Assembly (NCBI GenBank): GCA_031296305.1
Contig: JARLFZ010000031.1
Location: forward strand, 1-39,408
DNA length: 39,408 nucleotides
Source: Occallatibacter sp.
GTDB taxonomy: Bacteria > Acidobacteriota > Terriglobia > Terriglobales > Acidobacteriaceae
Reading direction: 5' to 3'
How positions within the stretch are numbered: position 1 is the stretch's first letter; each line of letters begins with the position of its first letter. Below are positions 31,427-39,337 of the stretch, in pieces. Under the pieces are notes generated by a model that was not told the DNA's origin, ran no database searches, and was given only the letters and a program-made list of their open reading frames with translations. The translations under genes and the position numbers were made by a program.

Positions 31427-32074
31427 TTGAGACGTGCCTGCCTGTTTGCCTGCTTTCTGACTACCGCCCTATTTGCTCAGCGGCCGCCAAAGACGATGAC
31501 AAAGATGGTGGTCCAGTTGCAAAGCGCCACGGTGCCGGCGGACAGCTTTGCCGCCAAGCCGAAGACGATGTTTCGCGCCGGAACTCAATTCTGCCGCATC
31601 GAGGAAGAATCCGACGCTGAACACGGAATTCACGGCTTGATGATCATCAACGAGCCCGACGCCTGGATGATCAATCTGGCGACAATGACGGCGCAGCACA
31701 TGGTCGATCCCGGCCCGACATTCAATTGCCGGTTACAGATGTTTGCCAGCGAGGCGCGCGATTTGCCAGAGGATGAAGGCAAACAAATCGTGGGGTTGGA
31801 GTTCGGGTCTGAACTGGAGTTCTTCAAGAGCAAGGGAGCGACTCCGCAACCGGGCATGGTTTTGCAAACCAAACAAACGACCCTCTACAGATTGCAGTTT
31901 GGAGAATCCATCATTGCTCTGTTTACGTACGGCGATCCGGAACGCCCGCTCGCAGTGGCGTGGACGCGCGAGAAAAAGAATGAAATCTTTTGGTACAGCG
32001 GTTATGGACAGATGGATTTCGACCCCAAACTCTTTGCAAAGCCCGAGCATGTGAAGATCGAAGACGTGAAGTAG
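31427..32074 (+). CDS. Exported protein of unknown function
   Basis: The product is 215 residues from a TTG start at 31427, with CAGGAAAG about 12 bases upstream. A short signal peptide (1-17, LFACFLTTALFAQ) is followed by a soluble domain with many Met, Phe and Asp residues. Segments such as FRAGTQFCRIEEESDAEHGI and WMINLATMTAQHMVDPGPTF suggest a beta-rich binding domain. There is one Cys in each half and no lipobox. I do not recognise the family. It stands alone between two terminator-like hairpins, so it is probably a single-gene unit. Confidence 0.72.
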   Translation: MRRACLFACFLTTALFAQRPPKTMTKMVVQLQSATVPADSFAAKPKTMFRAGTQFCRIEEESDAEHGIHGLMIINEPDAWMINLATMTAQHMVDPGPTFNCRLQMFASEARDLPEDEGKQIVGLEFGSELEFFKSKGATPQPGMVLQTKQTTLYRLQFGESIIALFTYGDPERPLAVAWTREKKNEIFWYSGYGQMDFDPKLFAKPEHVKIEDVK

Positions 32075-32076
32075 CG

Positions 32077-32112
32077 GGGCGGCATCGGCGGCCGGACCGC
32101 CCGGATTTTTTC
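32077..32112 (+). terminator. Rho-independent terminator
   Basis: GGGCGG (32077-32082) pairs with CCGCCC (32097-32102), with inner GC-rich sequence. TTTTTT at 32106-32111 follows. It comes two bases after the stop of the exported-protein gene. Confidence 0.65.
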
Positions 32113-32192
32113 TTGCACCCTTCCCCGTCCTATGCGAGAGTGATGGCATCGGGTTTTCGTGAGCCCTCAAATTCCCCGGGGCATGCGCCACG

Positions 32193-32657
32193 ATGAAGAA
32201 GTACACATTCAAAGCCAGGATGATTGCAGGCCGAGGCGGCGGCGCGGGCGTAATGTTCCCTTACGACGTGCAGCAGGAGTTCGGGACGCGGGGCAATGTG
32301 CCGGTGAAGGCGACGCTGGATGGCGCTCCGTATACGGGATCGTTGATGAATTGCGGCGCGATGGGCCACACACTGGGAGTTTTGAAAGGGATCCGCGAGC
32401 AGATTGGCAAGGGCCCCGGGGACACGATCGACGTGGTGGTGTGGAAGGACGACGCGGCGCGCACCGTGGAGATTCCCGCGGCCTTCAAGACGCTTTTAAA
32501 AAAGGAAGGCCTGCTTGCCGGCTTCGAAAAAATGAGCTTCACGCATCGCAAGGAGTACGTGCGCTGGATCGAAGAGGCGAAGAAGGAAGAGACCCGGCAG
32601 CGGAGGCTGGAAAAGGCGGTTGCGCTGCTGAGGAAGAACGCGAAAACGCCCGGCTGA
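32193..32657 (+). CDS. DUF1905/YdeI (OmdA-like) protein
   Basis: The product is 154 residues. The N-terminal DUF1905 domain (about 1-95) has KKYTFKARMI, VMFPYDVQQEFGTRGNVPVK and LGVLKGIREQIGKGPGDTID. A bacteriocin-protection YdeI/OmpD-associated (OmdA) C-terminal segment follows (about 96-154): IPAAFKTLLKKEGLLAGFEK then MSFTHRKEYVRWIEEAKKEE. The family has been linked to resistance to polymyxin-like peptides in Salmonella; the mechanism is unclear. It is soluble, with no signal peptide. The ribosome site is weak. The tRNA-Leu gene lies 102 bases downstream. Confidence 0.85.
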   Translation: MKKYTFKARMIAGRGGGAGVMFPYDVQQEFGTRGNVPVKATLDGAPYTGSLMNCGAMGHTLGVLKGIREQIGKGPGDTIDVVVWKDDAARTVEIPAAFKTLLKKEGLLAGFEKMSFTHRKEYVRWIEEAKKEETRQRRLEKAVALLRKNAKTPG

Positions 32658-32759
32658 TGGGGTCGATTTGCGAAGCGCGCGCATTTGACACGAAGTGCGG
32701 CATTTGCGAGACTCAGAGTTGCTGCCTGCTCAGCGCTTCCTGCCTGAGCGGTCTCCCGT

Positions 32760-32845
32760 GCCGAAGTGGCGGAATTGGCAGACGCGCGTGGTTCAGGTCC
32801 ACGTACTCGCAAGGGTGTGGGGGTTCGAGTCCCTTCTTCGGCACC
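32760..32845 (+). tRNA. tRNA-Leu (CAG anticodon)
   Basis: This is a class II tRNA. The acceptor arm GCCGAAG (32760-32766) pairs with CTTCGGC (32835-32841), then A and an encoded CCA (32843-32845). The anticodon stem CGTGG/CCACG encloses TTCAGGT, so the anticodon is CAG. A long variable arm and the T-loop TTCGAGT follow. One T-stem pair (T32818-T32834) appears mismatched, which is worth checking against sequence error. Confidence 0.92.
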
Positions 32846-32982
32846 AAAACTGTTGTCCTCCTTTAGAACCAATTACTTACAAATTCGAAAACGCTGGTAG
32901 CGCTGAATCAGCGTCTCGTTGAGCCGCGAATAGCTTCTTCGACAGTTCCATTGCGGGCGCGACCATAAGAACCCACCGCCAG

Positions 32983-33159
32983 AAAATCTTCAACCGCGGT
33001 TCTTCCGCACAGGCGGCGCACTTCAAGTGGAGTTCGCTGGGATATGCGGAAGCGCCGCAGCTACGAGATCTTTGGAAACATATCCCCTTGCCGGAAGATG
33101 GAGCCGACTTCTCCGCTGCATTGCCTCCCCATGAAGTGATTCTGCTGCGAGCAGTACAG
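32983..33159 (+). pseudogene. Remnant of a GH27-like alpha-galactosidase C-terminus
   Basis: Read forward in one frame, this stretch gives KIFNRGSSAQAAHFKWSSLG, then APQLRDLWKHIPLPEDGADF and SAALPPHEVILLRAVQ. That closely follows the C-terminal beta-domain of GH27 enzymes (ALFNRG ... VRDLWKH ... FSATVPPHGVVLLR). There is no start, no catalytic barrel, and a stop lies at 32920, so only about 59 residues survive. It sits just after tRNA-Leu. The complementary strand of 32919-33045 is also open (a short frame ending EEAIRGSTRR), which I cannot identify. The gap 32846-33455 otherwise holds repeats. Confidence 0.55.
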
Positions 33160-33202
33160 CACTATACCAGTTCCAGGATTGATGTGCCCAGGCTCTTGCT
33201 TT

Positions 33203-33238
33203 CCCACCCATTTTGCAAAAAGCGCGAAATGGATGGGG
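33203..33238. repeat. R1 hairpin
   Basis: CCCACCCATTTTGC pairs with GCGAAATGGATGGG around a short A-rich loop, followed by GCACGGATGC. It is directly downstream of the GH27 remnant. Confidence 0.8.
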
Positions 33239-33320
33239 CACGGATGCGATGGGTATAGCTATTGTGTAGTTGCTCCAGTTCCCTGACCGCATGAATTCAT
33301 GCTTTTGGCTTTGGTGGTTT

Positions 33321-33398
33321 CCCACCCATTCGCCAGAATTTCAAGAAGCAGGTTCTTCGACTCGCTTCGCTCGCTCAGAATGACAGAATGGATGGGGC
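33321..33398. repeat. R1 hairpin interrupted by an R4 repeat
   Basis: The R1 arms CCCACCCATTC (33321-33331) and GAATGGATGGGG (33387-33398) are complementary but separated by 55 bases. The inner part contains a compact R4 copy (33349-33385: CAGGTTCTTCGACT to CTCAGAATGACA). Confidence 0.8.
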
Positions 33399-33455
33399 AC
33401 GGGAAGGTTCTTCTTCAACCGGTCAGAGAACTAGCCAAGTTATCCGCGCCACTTA

Positions 33456-34889
33456 CTACTTTCTACCGCTTCTAACATAGGTCTCAATCTCTTCCAGGGT
33501 TTTCTCGCGGGTCTCGGGCAGGCGGATGTAGAGGAACAGCAAGCCGGCCAGGCAGATTGCCGCATAAGTCCAGAAGACGCCAGCCGCGCCAAGCGCTGCA
33601 TTCAGCAAGGGAAATGTGTAAGTGAGCAGGAAGCAGGCTGTCCATAGCGCAGTAACTGCAACGGACATCGCGCTGCCACGAACACGATTGGGAAAAATCT
33701 CCGCGATAACTACCCAAGTTACCGGCGCTAACGACATGGAGTAACAGGCGATGGCTGCGAGCACCAGCACCAGCATCGGCTTGCCTTGCAGATGCAGGTG
33801 GTAGAAGGCGCCGAGAATGGTGTAGATGAGGGCCAGTCCGGCAACTCCGCCGAGCAGCAGAAAGCGTCTTCCGTAGCGATCGATTGCGGCCAGTGCGATC
33901 AGGGTAAAGACCAGATTCACCGCGCCGGTAATGACGATGTTAAAGAGGATGCCTGAGACCTGGTATCCGGCGGCCGCGAAGATCTCCTGCGCGTAGTTGA
34001 AGATTACGTTGATGCCGCACCACTGCTGGAGAACGGCGAGCGTTACGCCCAGCAGAAGGACCTTTGCCATTCCCGGCGAGGAGAGCTCGCGCAAAATTGA
34101 GCGTTGTGGGCCGGCGCCGCCGGCAACCTTGAAATCATCGAGGACCTGCCGCGCATACGTTGGGCCGCCCAGCCGCTCAAGCACTAGGAAGGCCTGCTGG
34201 TCGCGGCCCTTTGCAGCCAGCCAGCGCGGGCTCTCGGGGACCAGAAACGTCGCGGCAAGAAAAAGCAGCGAGGGAATCGCGGTGACGGCAAACATCCAGC
34301 GCCATCCCCACTGGCCGTTCCACGACGAAAGAATCTCGAATACCGTGGCGCCGGGCGGGACAGGACGCGCGATCATCCAATTGACCACCTGCGCCAGCAG
34401 AATTCCAACCACGATGGCCAACTGGTTGAGTGAAACCAGCCTGCCGCGCAGATGTGCCGGCGAAATCTCCGCAATGTACATGGGAGAGATGCCGGAAGCG
34501 AGGCCGATGGCGTAGCCGCCCAACATTCTCCACAGCACGAAGGCGGTGAACTGCGGCGCCATGCCGGTTCCCAGCGAAGAGAGCGCAAACACCAGCGCGG
34601 CCAGCGTCAGCATGCGCTTTCTGCCGAAGCGATTGGTCAGGGATCCGGAACTCACAGCGCCGATGAGGCAGCCGATCAGCGCGCAACTCATGGCCCAGCC
34701 CTGGAGCGCAGGCGAATCGAGATGAAAGTAAAGTTCGTAGAAAGGCTTTGCGCCGCCGATCACCACCCAGTCGTAGCCGAACAGCAATCCACCCAGCGCG
34801 CCTGCGGCGGCGGTCAGCCACACATAGGCGGGGCGAAAGGAGCCGTCGCGTTTTTCGATTACATCGGAGGCGGATACGGGCAAGATCAT
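33456..34889 (-). CDS. Sugar-porter-family MFS transporter
   Basis: This 477-residue inner-membrane transporter has about 12 helices, of the XylE/GalP/GLUT-like sugar porter family (usually sugar/H+ symport). Signature motifs: GGLLFGYDWVVIGGAK after helix 1, NRFGRKRM, GWRWMFA, PESPRWLAAKGR, QQWCGINVIFNYA in helix 7, DRYGRRFL and PETREKTLEEIE at the C-terminal end. QQ..GIN is the sugar-binding region. The start ATG overlaps the stop of the upstream DUF5107 gene by four bases, so the two are translationally coupled. The substrate is a hexose, pentose or oligosaccharide product; GalP- or XylE-like use fits the neighbouring galactosidase remnant (inference). Confidence 0.93.
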   Translation of the reverse strand: MILPVSASDVIEKRDGSFRPAYVWLTAAAGALGGLLFGYDWVVIGGAKPFYELYFHLDSPALQGWAMSCALIGCLIGAVSSGSLTNRFGRKRMLTLAALVFALSSLGTGMAPQFTAFVLWRMLGGYAIGLASGISPMYIAEISPAHLRGRLVSLNQLAIVVGILLAQVVNWMIARPVPPGATVFEILSSWNGQWGWRWMFAVTAIPSLLFLAATFLVPESPRWLAAKGRDQQAFLVLERLGGPTYARQVLDDFKVAGGAGPQRSILRELSSPGMAKVLLLGVTLAVLQQWCGINVIFNYAQEIFAAAGYQVSGILFNIVITGAVNLVFTLIALAAIDRYGRRFLLLGGVAGLALIYTILGAFYHLHLQGKPMLVLVLAAIACYSMSLAPVTWVVIAEIFPNRVRGSAMSVAVTALWTACFLLTYTFPLLNAALGAAGVFWTYAAICLAGLLFLYIRLPETREKTLEEIETYVRSGRK

Positions 34890-37800
34890 GGTGCAGTGCG
34901 CTCCACTTGCATCTCCGCCGCCGCCGCGCGCTGCAGCTTTAGCCAGCGAAGCAACTCCGCGGCGAGGAGGTGATTGGGGTCTTCAGCAAGCAACTGCTCG
35001 AACTGCTGCGCAGCTTTCTCCGCATCGCCGAGACCATGGTTGACCAATGCGTTCAAGAATAGCGCGTCCACGCGATTTCGTTTGGCCAGGTCGTCGTCAA
35101 AGAGCAGCAGGTTGGGCAGGGAGGTGGCGAAGTAATCGATTTTGGGTTCGGTATTTGCCAACTGCTCGGCAAACTGCGCAAGGCTGGATAAGATCGCGCG
35201 CGCCGCTTCATCGTCGTCCAACTTGCGTAGCGCCAAAGCCTGGAAACAGGAGTGGGCTCCGACTGCGGGGAGCGGCGCAGCGGCCGCTTTCCAGTGGCGC
35301 TGCGCAAGTTCTACGTCTCCGAGCATCTGTGCCGCCAATCCGGAAAAATAATCGATGTCGCGTTCCAGGGTGAGGAGATGCTTGCCTTCGCCAAGATTTT
35401 CAGGGTAGTGCCGCGCGGCCTCGAAATGCTCCAGCGCCGGGGCCGGACTTCCGGCAGCAAGCTCCGTCAAGCCCAGCGCGCGATGTGCGTGAACATACTG
35501 GGCCGACACCAAGCCCTCGCCGCCTTCCCATGGACTGAAGCGGCGCGCGCTTAAGCGATCCAATGCAGCCAGCCATTGCCCGGAATGGTTCAGCAGCGTG
35601 ATGTACTCCACGCTGAGATCGTCGCGGCATTCAACCAGATCCTGGTGCTCCTGCAATGAACGCAGGCGCTCCTGGGGCAAAGCCAGTGCCGCGCGCTTTT
35701 TCAACTGGTCCCACTCATACAGCACGCGTGCGTCTTGAGGGTTGACGGTGAAGGCGCGCGCGTACATGCGGTCGGCGGTTTCAGAATTGTGCCGAATGTT
35801 GAACTCGGCTATGCCCAGATTCCGGAAAGGAATTGAAAACCTGTCATCCAATTCGACCGACCGTTGCCAGCAGCGAATCGCATCTTGGTAGCGGCGCTTG
35901 TCATAGTAGAGATTGCCGAGGTAGTAATGCGCCCGCGCGCCGGCCGGATTCCGCGCGATTGCATCCTCGAGCACAATCATCTCTTCGAGCCGGGCAGGAA
36001 AGCAGTAGCGCGGCGAAGCGGTCTCGGCCTGGTCTGCATCGTGGCGGGATTGCTGTTCATCGCCGAGCGAAAAAGCCAGCCACGAACGCGTGTACCAAAG
36101 CATCGGATGGCCGAAGCACTCCTCACCGCTGCACGCCCGCAGCAGTGCGCAGGCATCTTCGCGCAATCCGGACCAGGCCAACTCGTAGCCGACGTCGAGC
36201 AGGGTTTGGATGTCTCCTTCCAGTGCAGCAACGAATGAGTGCAGGTCCTGCTCCTCGCGGCTCAACAGGAAGCGCTCGGCCAACATGCGGAAGCAGAGGC
36301 GATCGAGCACCAGAGTTTCATCGATCACAGCCTTCGCATCTGCGGTGCGGCCCATGCGGCGCAGCAATGCCGCCTTCAGGCCGCGAGCATTCAGACTGGC
36401 GGCGTTGGTAAGCAGGCTCTGCTCCACCTGCTCCAAGGCCAGACGCAGATCGCCGCGCTCCGCGCTGATTGACGCCAGCGCATAATACCCCGCGCACTGA
36501 CAGGCGTAGCTCCAAACAGATTTATGAAATGCTTCGTAGGCGCTGGAAATCTTGCGCTGGTAGAAGCGCGCGAGGCCGAGGTTATAGAACGGCTCCCCAT
36601 CATACGGATTCGGATTCCTGAGCGTGAGGCGGTGAATGGCGCGAGTAAAGTGCTCTTCCGCCTCGGCAAATTGGCCCTTGCGCAGATACGCGAGGCCCAT
36701 CGCATTGTTCATCCGTGAATCGTCCGCATCGCGCCGCAGGCCTTCGCGCCAGTAATCCTCGGCACTCCGCGTGGCGTGACGATATTGCTCAAGATGCAGG
36801 CCGGTCACGTACAGTTCATCAGCGCTCGCAATCTCCCCAGGTGGGGGCGGCTCGGTGGCGGGGCCGGGCAGCGTGCGATCCGCCGCCGTTTGCGGCTGAT
36901 AAGCGATCAGTTCCTTGCCTTCGCTGTCGAGCACGCACAGACGGTATTCTTCGGGCTGGGCTGCGGAGTGTGCGATGGTGCGGACGAGCGGCTCGCCCGG
37001 CGCCAATTCAACTTGTTCCTCGATTACTGTCTGCCCCTTGCAGGTGAGAGTCACGTGCACTTTTCGCCGCGCGGTGACGCAGACTCCCACGCGCACACTG
37101 CCCGGATCGAACTCCAGATTCACGGCGGCTTCAGTGTTGGCATTTTTCGCGGGGCCGATATTTTGAATCGGGTACCAGTACTGGCTGAAGGTTTTTGTCT
37201 CGTAAGGTTGCAGCCACGAGAAATCCGGCTGGTTATCGGTATATGCGCCGGCCATCAGCTCGACATAGGGGCCATCGTCATCGGTCAGATTGCGGTCCCA
37301 GGCGTAACCGAACTCCGCGTTTCCCCAGGTCCACAGCTTCTTGCCCGGCGCCACGAGGTGATTGGACGTGTGCACTACGCCCGCAGCGCAACCGTGATCG
37401 TACCCGCCGAAGAAATCGTACTTCGATTCCGTAACCATGTAGGAGGTTGGAACCGGGATGTTTTTATACCATGAGATATCCGTGCCGGGGCTGTAATCCA
37501 CGCCGTAATAACTGCCGCGAGCGATGGGGAACGACGAGATGGCTCGCCGCGCATGGTCGGCGACGAAGGTCACGTCGGGCGGAAAGAATGCCTGATAGCG
37601 GTCGTGCACGCGTACCGCAACGTTCGCCCACCACAAGAAAGTCTGGGGAAGGGGAGTGCGATTGTAGAGGCGGACTTTGGCCTCCACGATTGCCTTGCCG
37701 GGCGCAAGATGGATGCCGACCATGCCTTTCATCCGCAGCATGGGATCGTGTTCGCTCAGCCACACCGTGCGGCTGCCGTCGGCATTCTCTTCGATGGCGG

Positions 37801-38215
37801 TGTGGACCGGCATATATGTGGAGGGCCGATGATGCTGCGGCCAGTTGAACTCGACGCCGCCGGATATCCAGGGGCCAAGCAGCCCCACCAACGCCGGCTT
37901 GATCACGTGCTGACGGTAGAAAAAATCGTATCCGTTGGTTTTGTCGAGGCCCGCATGAATGCGGCCTCCGATCTCGGGAAGAAGCATCAGTTGGATGAAT
38001 TCGTTCTCGAGAAAAACGGCCTTATAACTGGCATCTATCTTTTCAAGAGCTACGCGGTCGGTAAAGGGATTGGGATAAACCTTCCCGCTGCTTCCCTGGT
38101 AAACCCGCTTTTCGAGAAACATGGGATTGGGGTCGGCTTCCTGAACCGGATAAGTGGGAATCGTAACTTGCTCTTCCCAACAGCGAACCGGTCCGGATTC
38201 ACGCCCTTGGCTCAT
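34886..38215 (-). CDS. DUF5107 protein with C-terminal TPR repeats
   Basis: I placed the start at the ATG at 38215 (MSQGRESGPVRCWEEQVTIP), with GAGGAGAGCGAG upstream; a longer frame to 38350 lacks support. The product is 1109 residues and has no signal peptide. The N-terminal ~350 residues are DUF5107: LPEIGGRIHAGLDKTNGYDF, GVEFNWPQHHRPST, VDYSPGTDISWYKN and GCAAGVVHTSNHLVAPGKKLW. This is a beta-supersandwich fold related to aldose-1-epimerase/galactose mutarotase-like proteins. From about 540 to the end, many TPR helices repeat (GLAYLRKGQFAEAEEHFTRA, ALASISAERGDLRLALEQVE, HYYLGNLYYDKRRYQDAIRC). DUF5107 proteins cluster with glycan-use genes; this one is coupled to a sugar porter. Its reaction is unknown. 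Confidence 0.88.
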   Translation of the reverse strand: MSQGRESGPVRCWEEQVTIPTYPVQEADPNPMFLEKRVYQGSSGKVYPNPFTDRVALEKIDASYKAVFLENEFIQLMLLPEIGGRIHAGLDKTNGYDFFYRQHVIKPALVGLLGPWISGGVEFNWPQHHRPSTYMPVHTAIEENADGSRTVWLSEHDPMLRMKGMVGIHLAPGKAIVEAKVRLYNRTPLPQTFLWWANVAVRVHDRYQAFFPPDVTFVADHARRAISSFPIARGSYYGVDYSPGTDISWYKNIPVPTSYMVTESKYDFFGGYDHGCAAGVVHTSNHLVAPGKKLWTWGNAEFGYAWDRNLTDDDGPYVELMAGAYTDNQPDFSWLQPYETKTFSQYWYPIQNIGPAKNANTEAAVNLEFDPGSVRVGVCVTARRKVHVTLTCKGQTVIEEQVELAPGEPLVRTIAHSAAQPEEYRLCVLDSEGKELIAYQPQTAADRTLPGPATEPPPPGEIASADELYVTGLHLEQYRHATRSAEDYWREGLRRDADDSRMNNAMGLAYLRKGQFAEAEEHFTRAIHRLTLRNPNPYDGEPFYNLGLARFYQRKISSAYEAFHKSVWSYACQCAGYYALASISAERGDLRLALEQVEQSLLTNAASLNARGLKAALLRRMGRTADAKAVIDETLVLDRLCFRMLAERFLLSREEQDLHSFVAALEGDIQTLLDVGYELAWSGLREDACALLRACSGEECFGHPMLWYTRSWLAFSLGDEQQSRHDADQAETASPRYCFPARLEEMIVLEDAIARNPAGARAHYYLGNLYYDKRRYQDAIRCWQRSVELDDRFSIPFRNLGIAEFNIRHNSETADRMYARAFTVNPQDARVLYEWDQLKKRAALALPQERLRSLQEHQDLVECRDDLSVEYITLLNHSGQWLAALDRLSARRFSPWEGGEGLVSAQYVHAHRALGLTELAAGSPAPALEHFEAARHYPENLGEGKHLLTLERDIDYFSGLAAQMLGDVELAQRHWKAAAAPLPAVGAHSCFQALALRKLDDDEAARAILSSLAQFAEQLANTEPKIDYFATSLPNLLLFDDDLAKRNRVDALFLNALVNHGLGDAEKAAQQFEQLLAEDPNHLLAAELLRWLKLQRAAAAEMQVERTAP

Positions 38216-38377
38216 CACTCGCTCTCCTCGGCAATTGCACAGGTTACCTCCAAATTCTAAGGGGTGCGCCCTTTCGTCAGTGGGCAACCGCGTACAGGCA
38301 AAGCCGAAGCAGGGGCATGAAATCGCCTGAGCCCGCGCCGCGCATTCCACTCAGGGTGTTCACGGTGCCCGCAGCGA

Positions 38378-38386
38378 GTTATACCA
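38378..38386 (-). promoter_or_regulatory. Candidate extended -10 promoter for the DUF5107-porter operon
   Basis: On the minus strand TGGTATAAC fits TGnTATAAT with one mismatch. No clear -35 is seen, which extended -10 promoters can tolerate. It is about 163 bases before the DUF5107 start codon. No LacI-type palindrome is evident nearby. Confidence 0.35.
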
Positions 38387-38407
38387 TACAGGCCCAGTTA
38401 CGGCCGT

Positions 38408-38599
38408 TCAGCGAAGAATTGTTGATTTGGTGAGAGTGGTGATCACCTGGCCCAGTGCTCGGGTTTGGGATTCGAGCAGCGGCAATGCCGAATAAACGGT
38501 CACCGTCTCGTTAACCGGCCCCGGCTTGATCGTCAGATTCACGTTCACGCGCGACTGGGTATCGACGACGCTGGTCACATGCTCTAAGCTGCGCTTGCG
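38408..38599 (-). pseudogene. Remnant of an Oar-like TonB-receptor N-terminal domain
   Basis: The minus strand encodes 63 residues ending in TGA at 38408: RKRSLEHVTSVVDTQSRVNV, NLTIKPGPVNETVTVYSALP and LLESQTRALGQVITT. This matches the end of the carboxypeptidase-regulatory domain of Acidobacteria TonB receptors, just before the plug (LPLNGRN), as in the intact receptor at 26736. There is no start, signal peptide or plug, so it is a decayed fragment. A sugar-specific receptor may once have been part of this locus (inference). The rest of the gap 38387-38702 shows nothing else. Confidence 0.6.
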
Positions 38600-38702
38600 G
38601 GAAGGAACGCATTCTCGCGCACACTGACACAGGGCCGGCGTGACTGCCAGCCCCGCGCAAAGTTGTGCTCTTTCACGAGAGAGTTAAGCTGTCCATTGCA
38701 GG

Positions 38703-39155
38703 TTAGTGATGCCCGCGGCCGCCCGCGCCACCGCGACCGGAGAATCCGGGAGAGTGTTCGCGGCCTGCATCATGGCCGGCGTTCCCGGTGTGGCCGTTTC
38801 CGTCGCGCGCTTCATTGCCGTGGAAACCATTGAAGGGACGCTCGCCGCGCTCGGGCAAGGGTCCGTGATAACCGTGATGCGGATCATAACGGTTATCTAC
38901 GTGACCATAGAAACCGCGGTGCCCGTGAAACCAGGGTCCGACACCGATAAAAATGCCGTTCGTGAACCAATCGGGCCCGTAGTAGCCGTAGGGCGCGCAA
39001 TCATACGGCGCGTAGTCGAAATACCCGTAAGGGCAGTAGGGCTCGGGGCCAAGATTAACACCGATGCCGACACCGATCTGGGCTGGCGAGTGGGCGCAGC
39101 TTGTGCCGAAGAAGCACAGCAAACTGAGCAATACAAAAGATTTGACCAGACGCAT
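38703..39155 (-). CDS. Gly/His/Tyr-rich putative lipoprotein
   Basis: The product is 150 residues, started at 39155 with a good GGAGGTG site. The hydrophobic leader LVKSFVLLSLLCFFGTSC ends in a possible lipobox (FGTSC, Cys20), giving lipid attachment or simple export. A Pro/Tyr/Cys segment follows (about 38-63: PEPYCPYGYFDYAPYDCAPY then GYYGPDWF). After it comes GIFIGVGPWFHGHRGFYGHV and a low-complexity Gly/His/Asn/Arg tail to GGRGHH. The two Cys and about 16 His could bind metals. I recognise the type from acidobacterial genomes only as hypothetical; no function is known. The plus-strand frame over it is a shadow. Confidence 0.78.
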   Translation of the reverse strand: MRLVKSFVLLSLLCFFGTSCAHSPAQIGVGIGVNLGPEPYCPYGYFDYAPYDCAPYGYYGPDWFTNGIFIGVGPWFHGHRGFYGHVDNRYDPHHGYHGPLPERGERPFNGFHGNEARDGNGHTGNAGHDAGREHSPGFSGRGGAGGRGHH

Positions 39156-39273
39156 CCTTCACCTCCATGTCACAACTTGTACTCAACGGAATTAGATGCA
39201 GGTTCCGAGGCAAAGGGGGCGTGAGGAAGCAAATTTTAGCGCTGGCTATTCCGCTCATTTTCGCAAGAGACGT

Positions 39274-39296
39274 GGAAATGGATGGGACACGGATGC
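39274..39296 (+). repeat. R1 repeat, right half only
   Basis: GGAAATGGATGGGACACGGATGC equals the right arm and tail of the R1 copy at 33226-33246 with few changes, but the left arm is missing. It lies in the gap between the lipoprotein gene and the LacI-family gene. Confidence 0.6.
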
Positions 39297-39337
39297 AGTA
39301 TGTTGATGGTGAATCAATAATGAGCCGGCGGCCAAAT

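Noticed and set aside
33023..33325. A 100-residue minus-strand frame in the tRNA-porter gap
   Set aside because: It runs through two R1 repeats and antisense to the GH27-like remnant; no ribosome site and no motif.
32760..33455. A prophage or integrative element at tRNA-Leu
   Set aside because: No integrase gene and no second copy of the tRNA 3' end are visible in the window.
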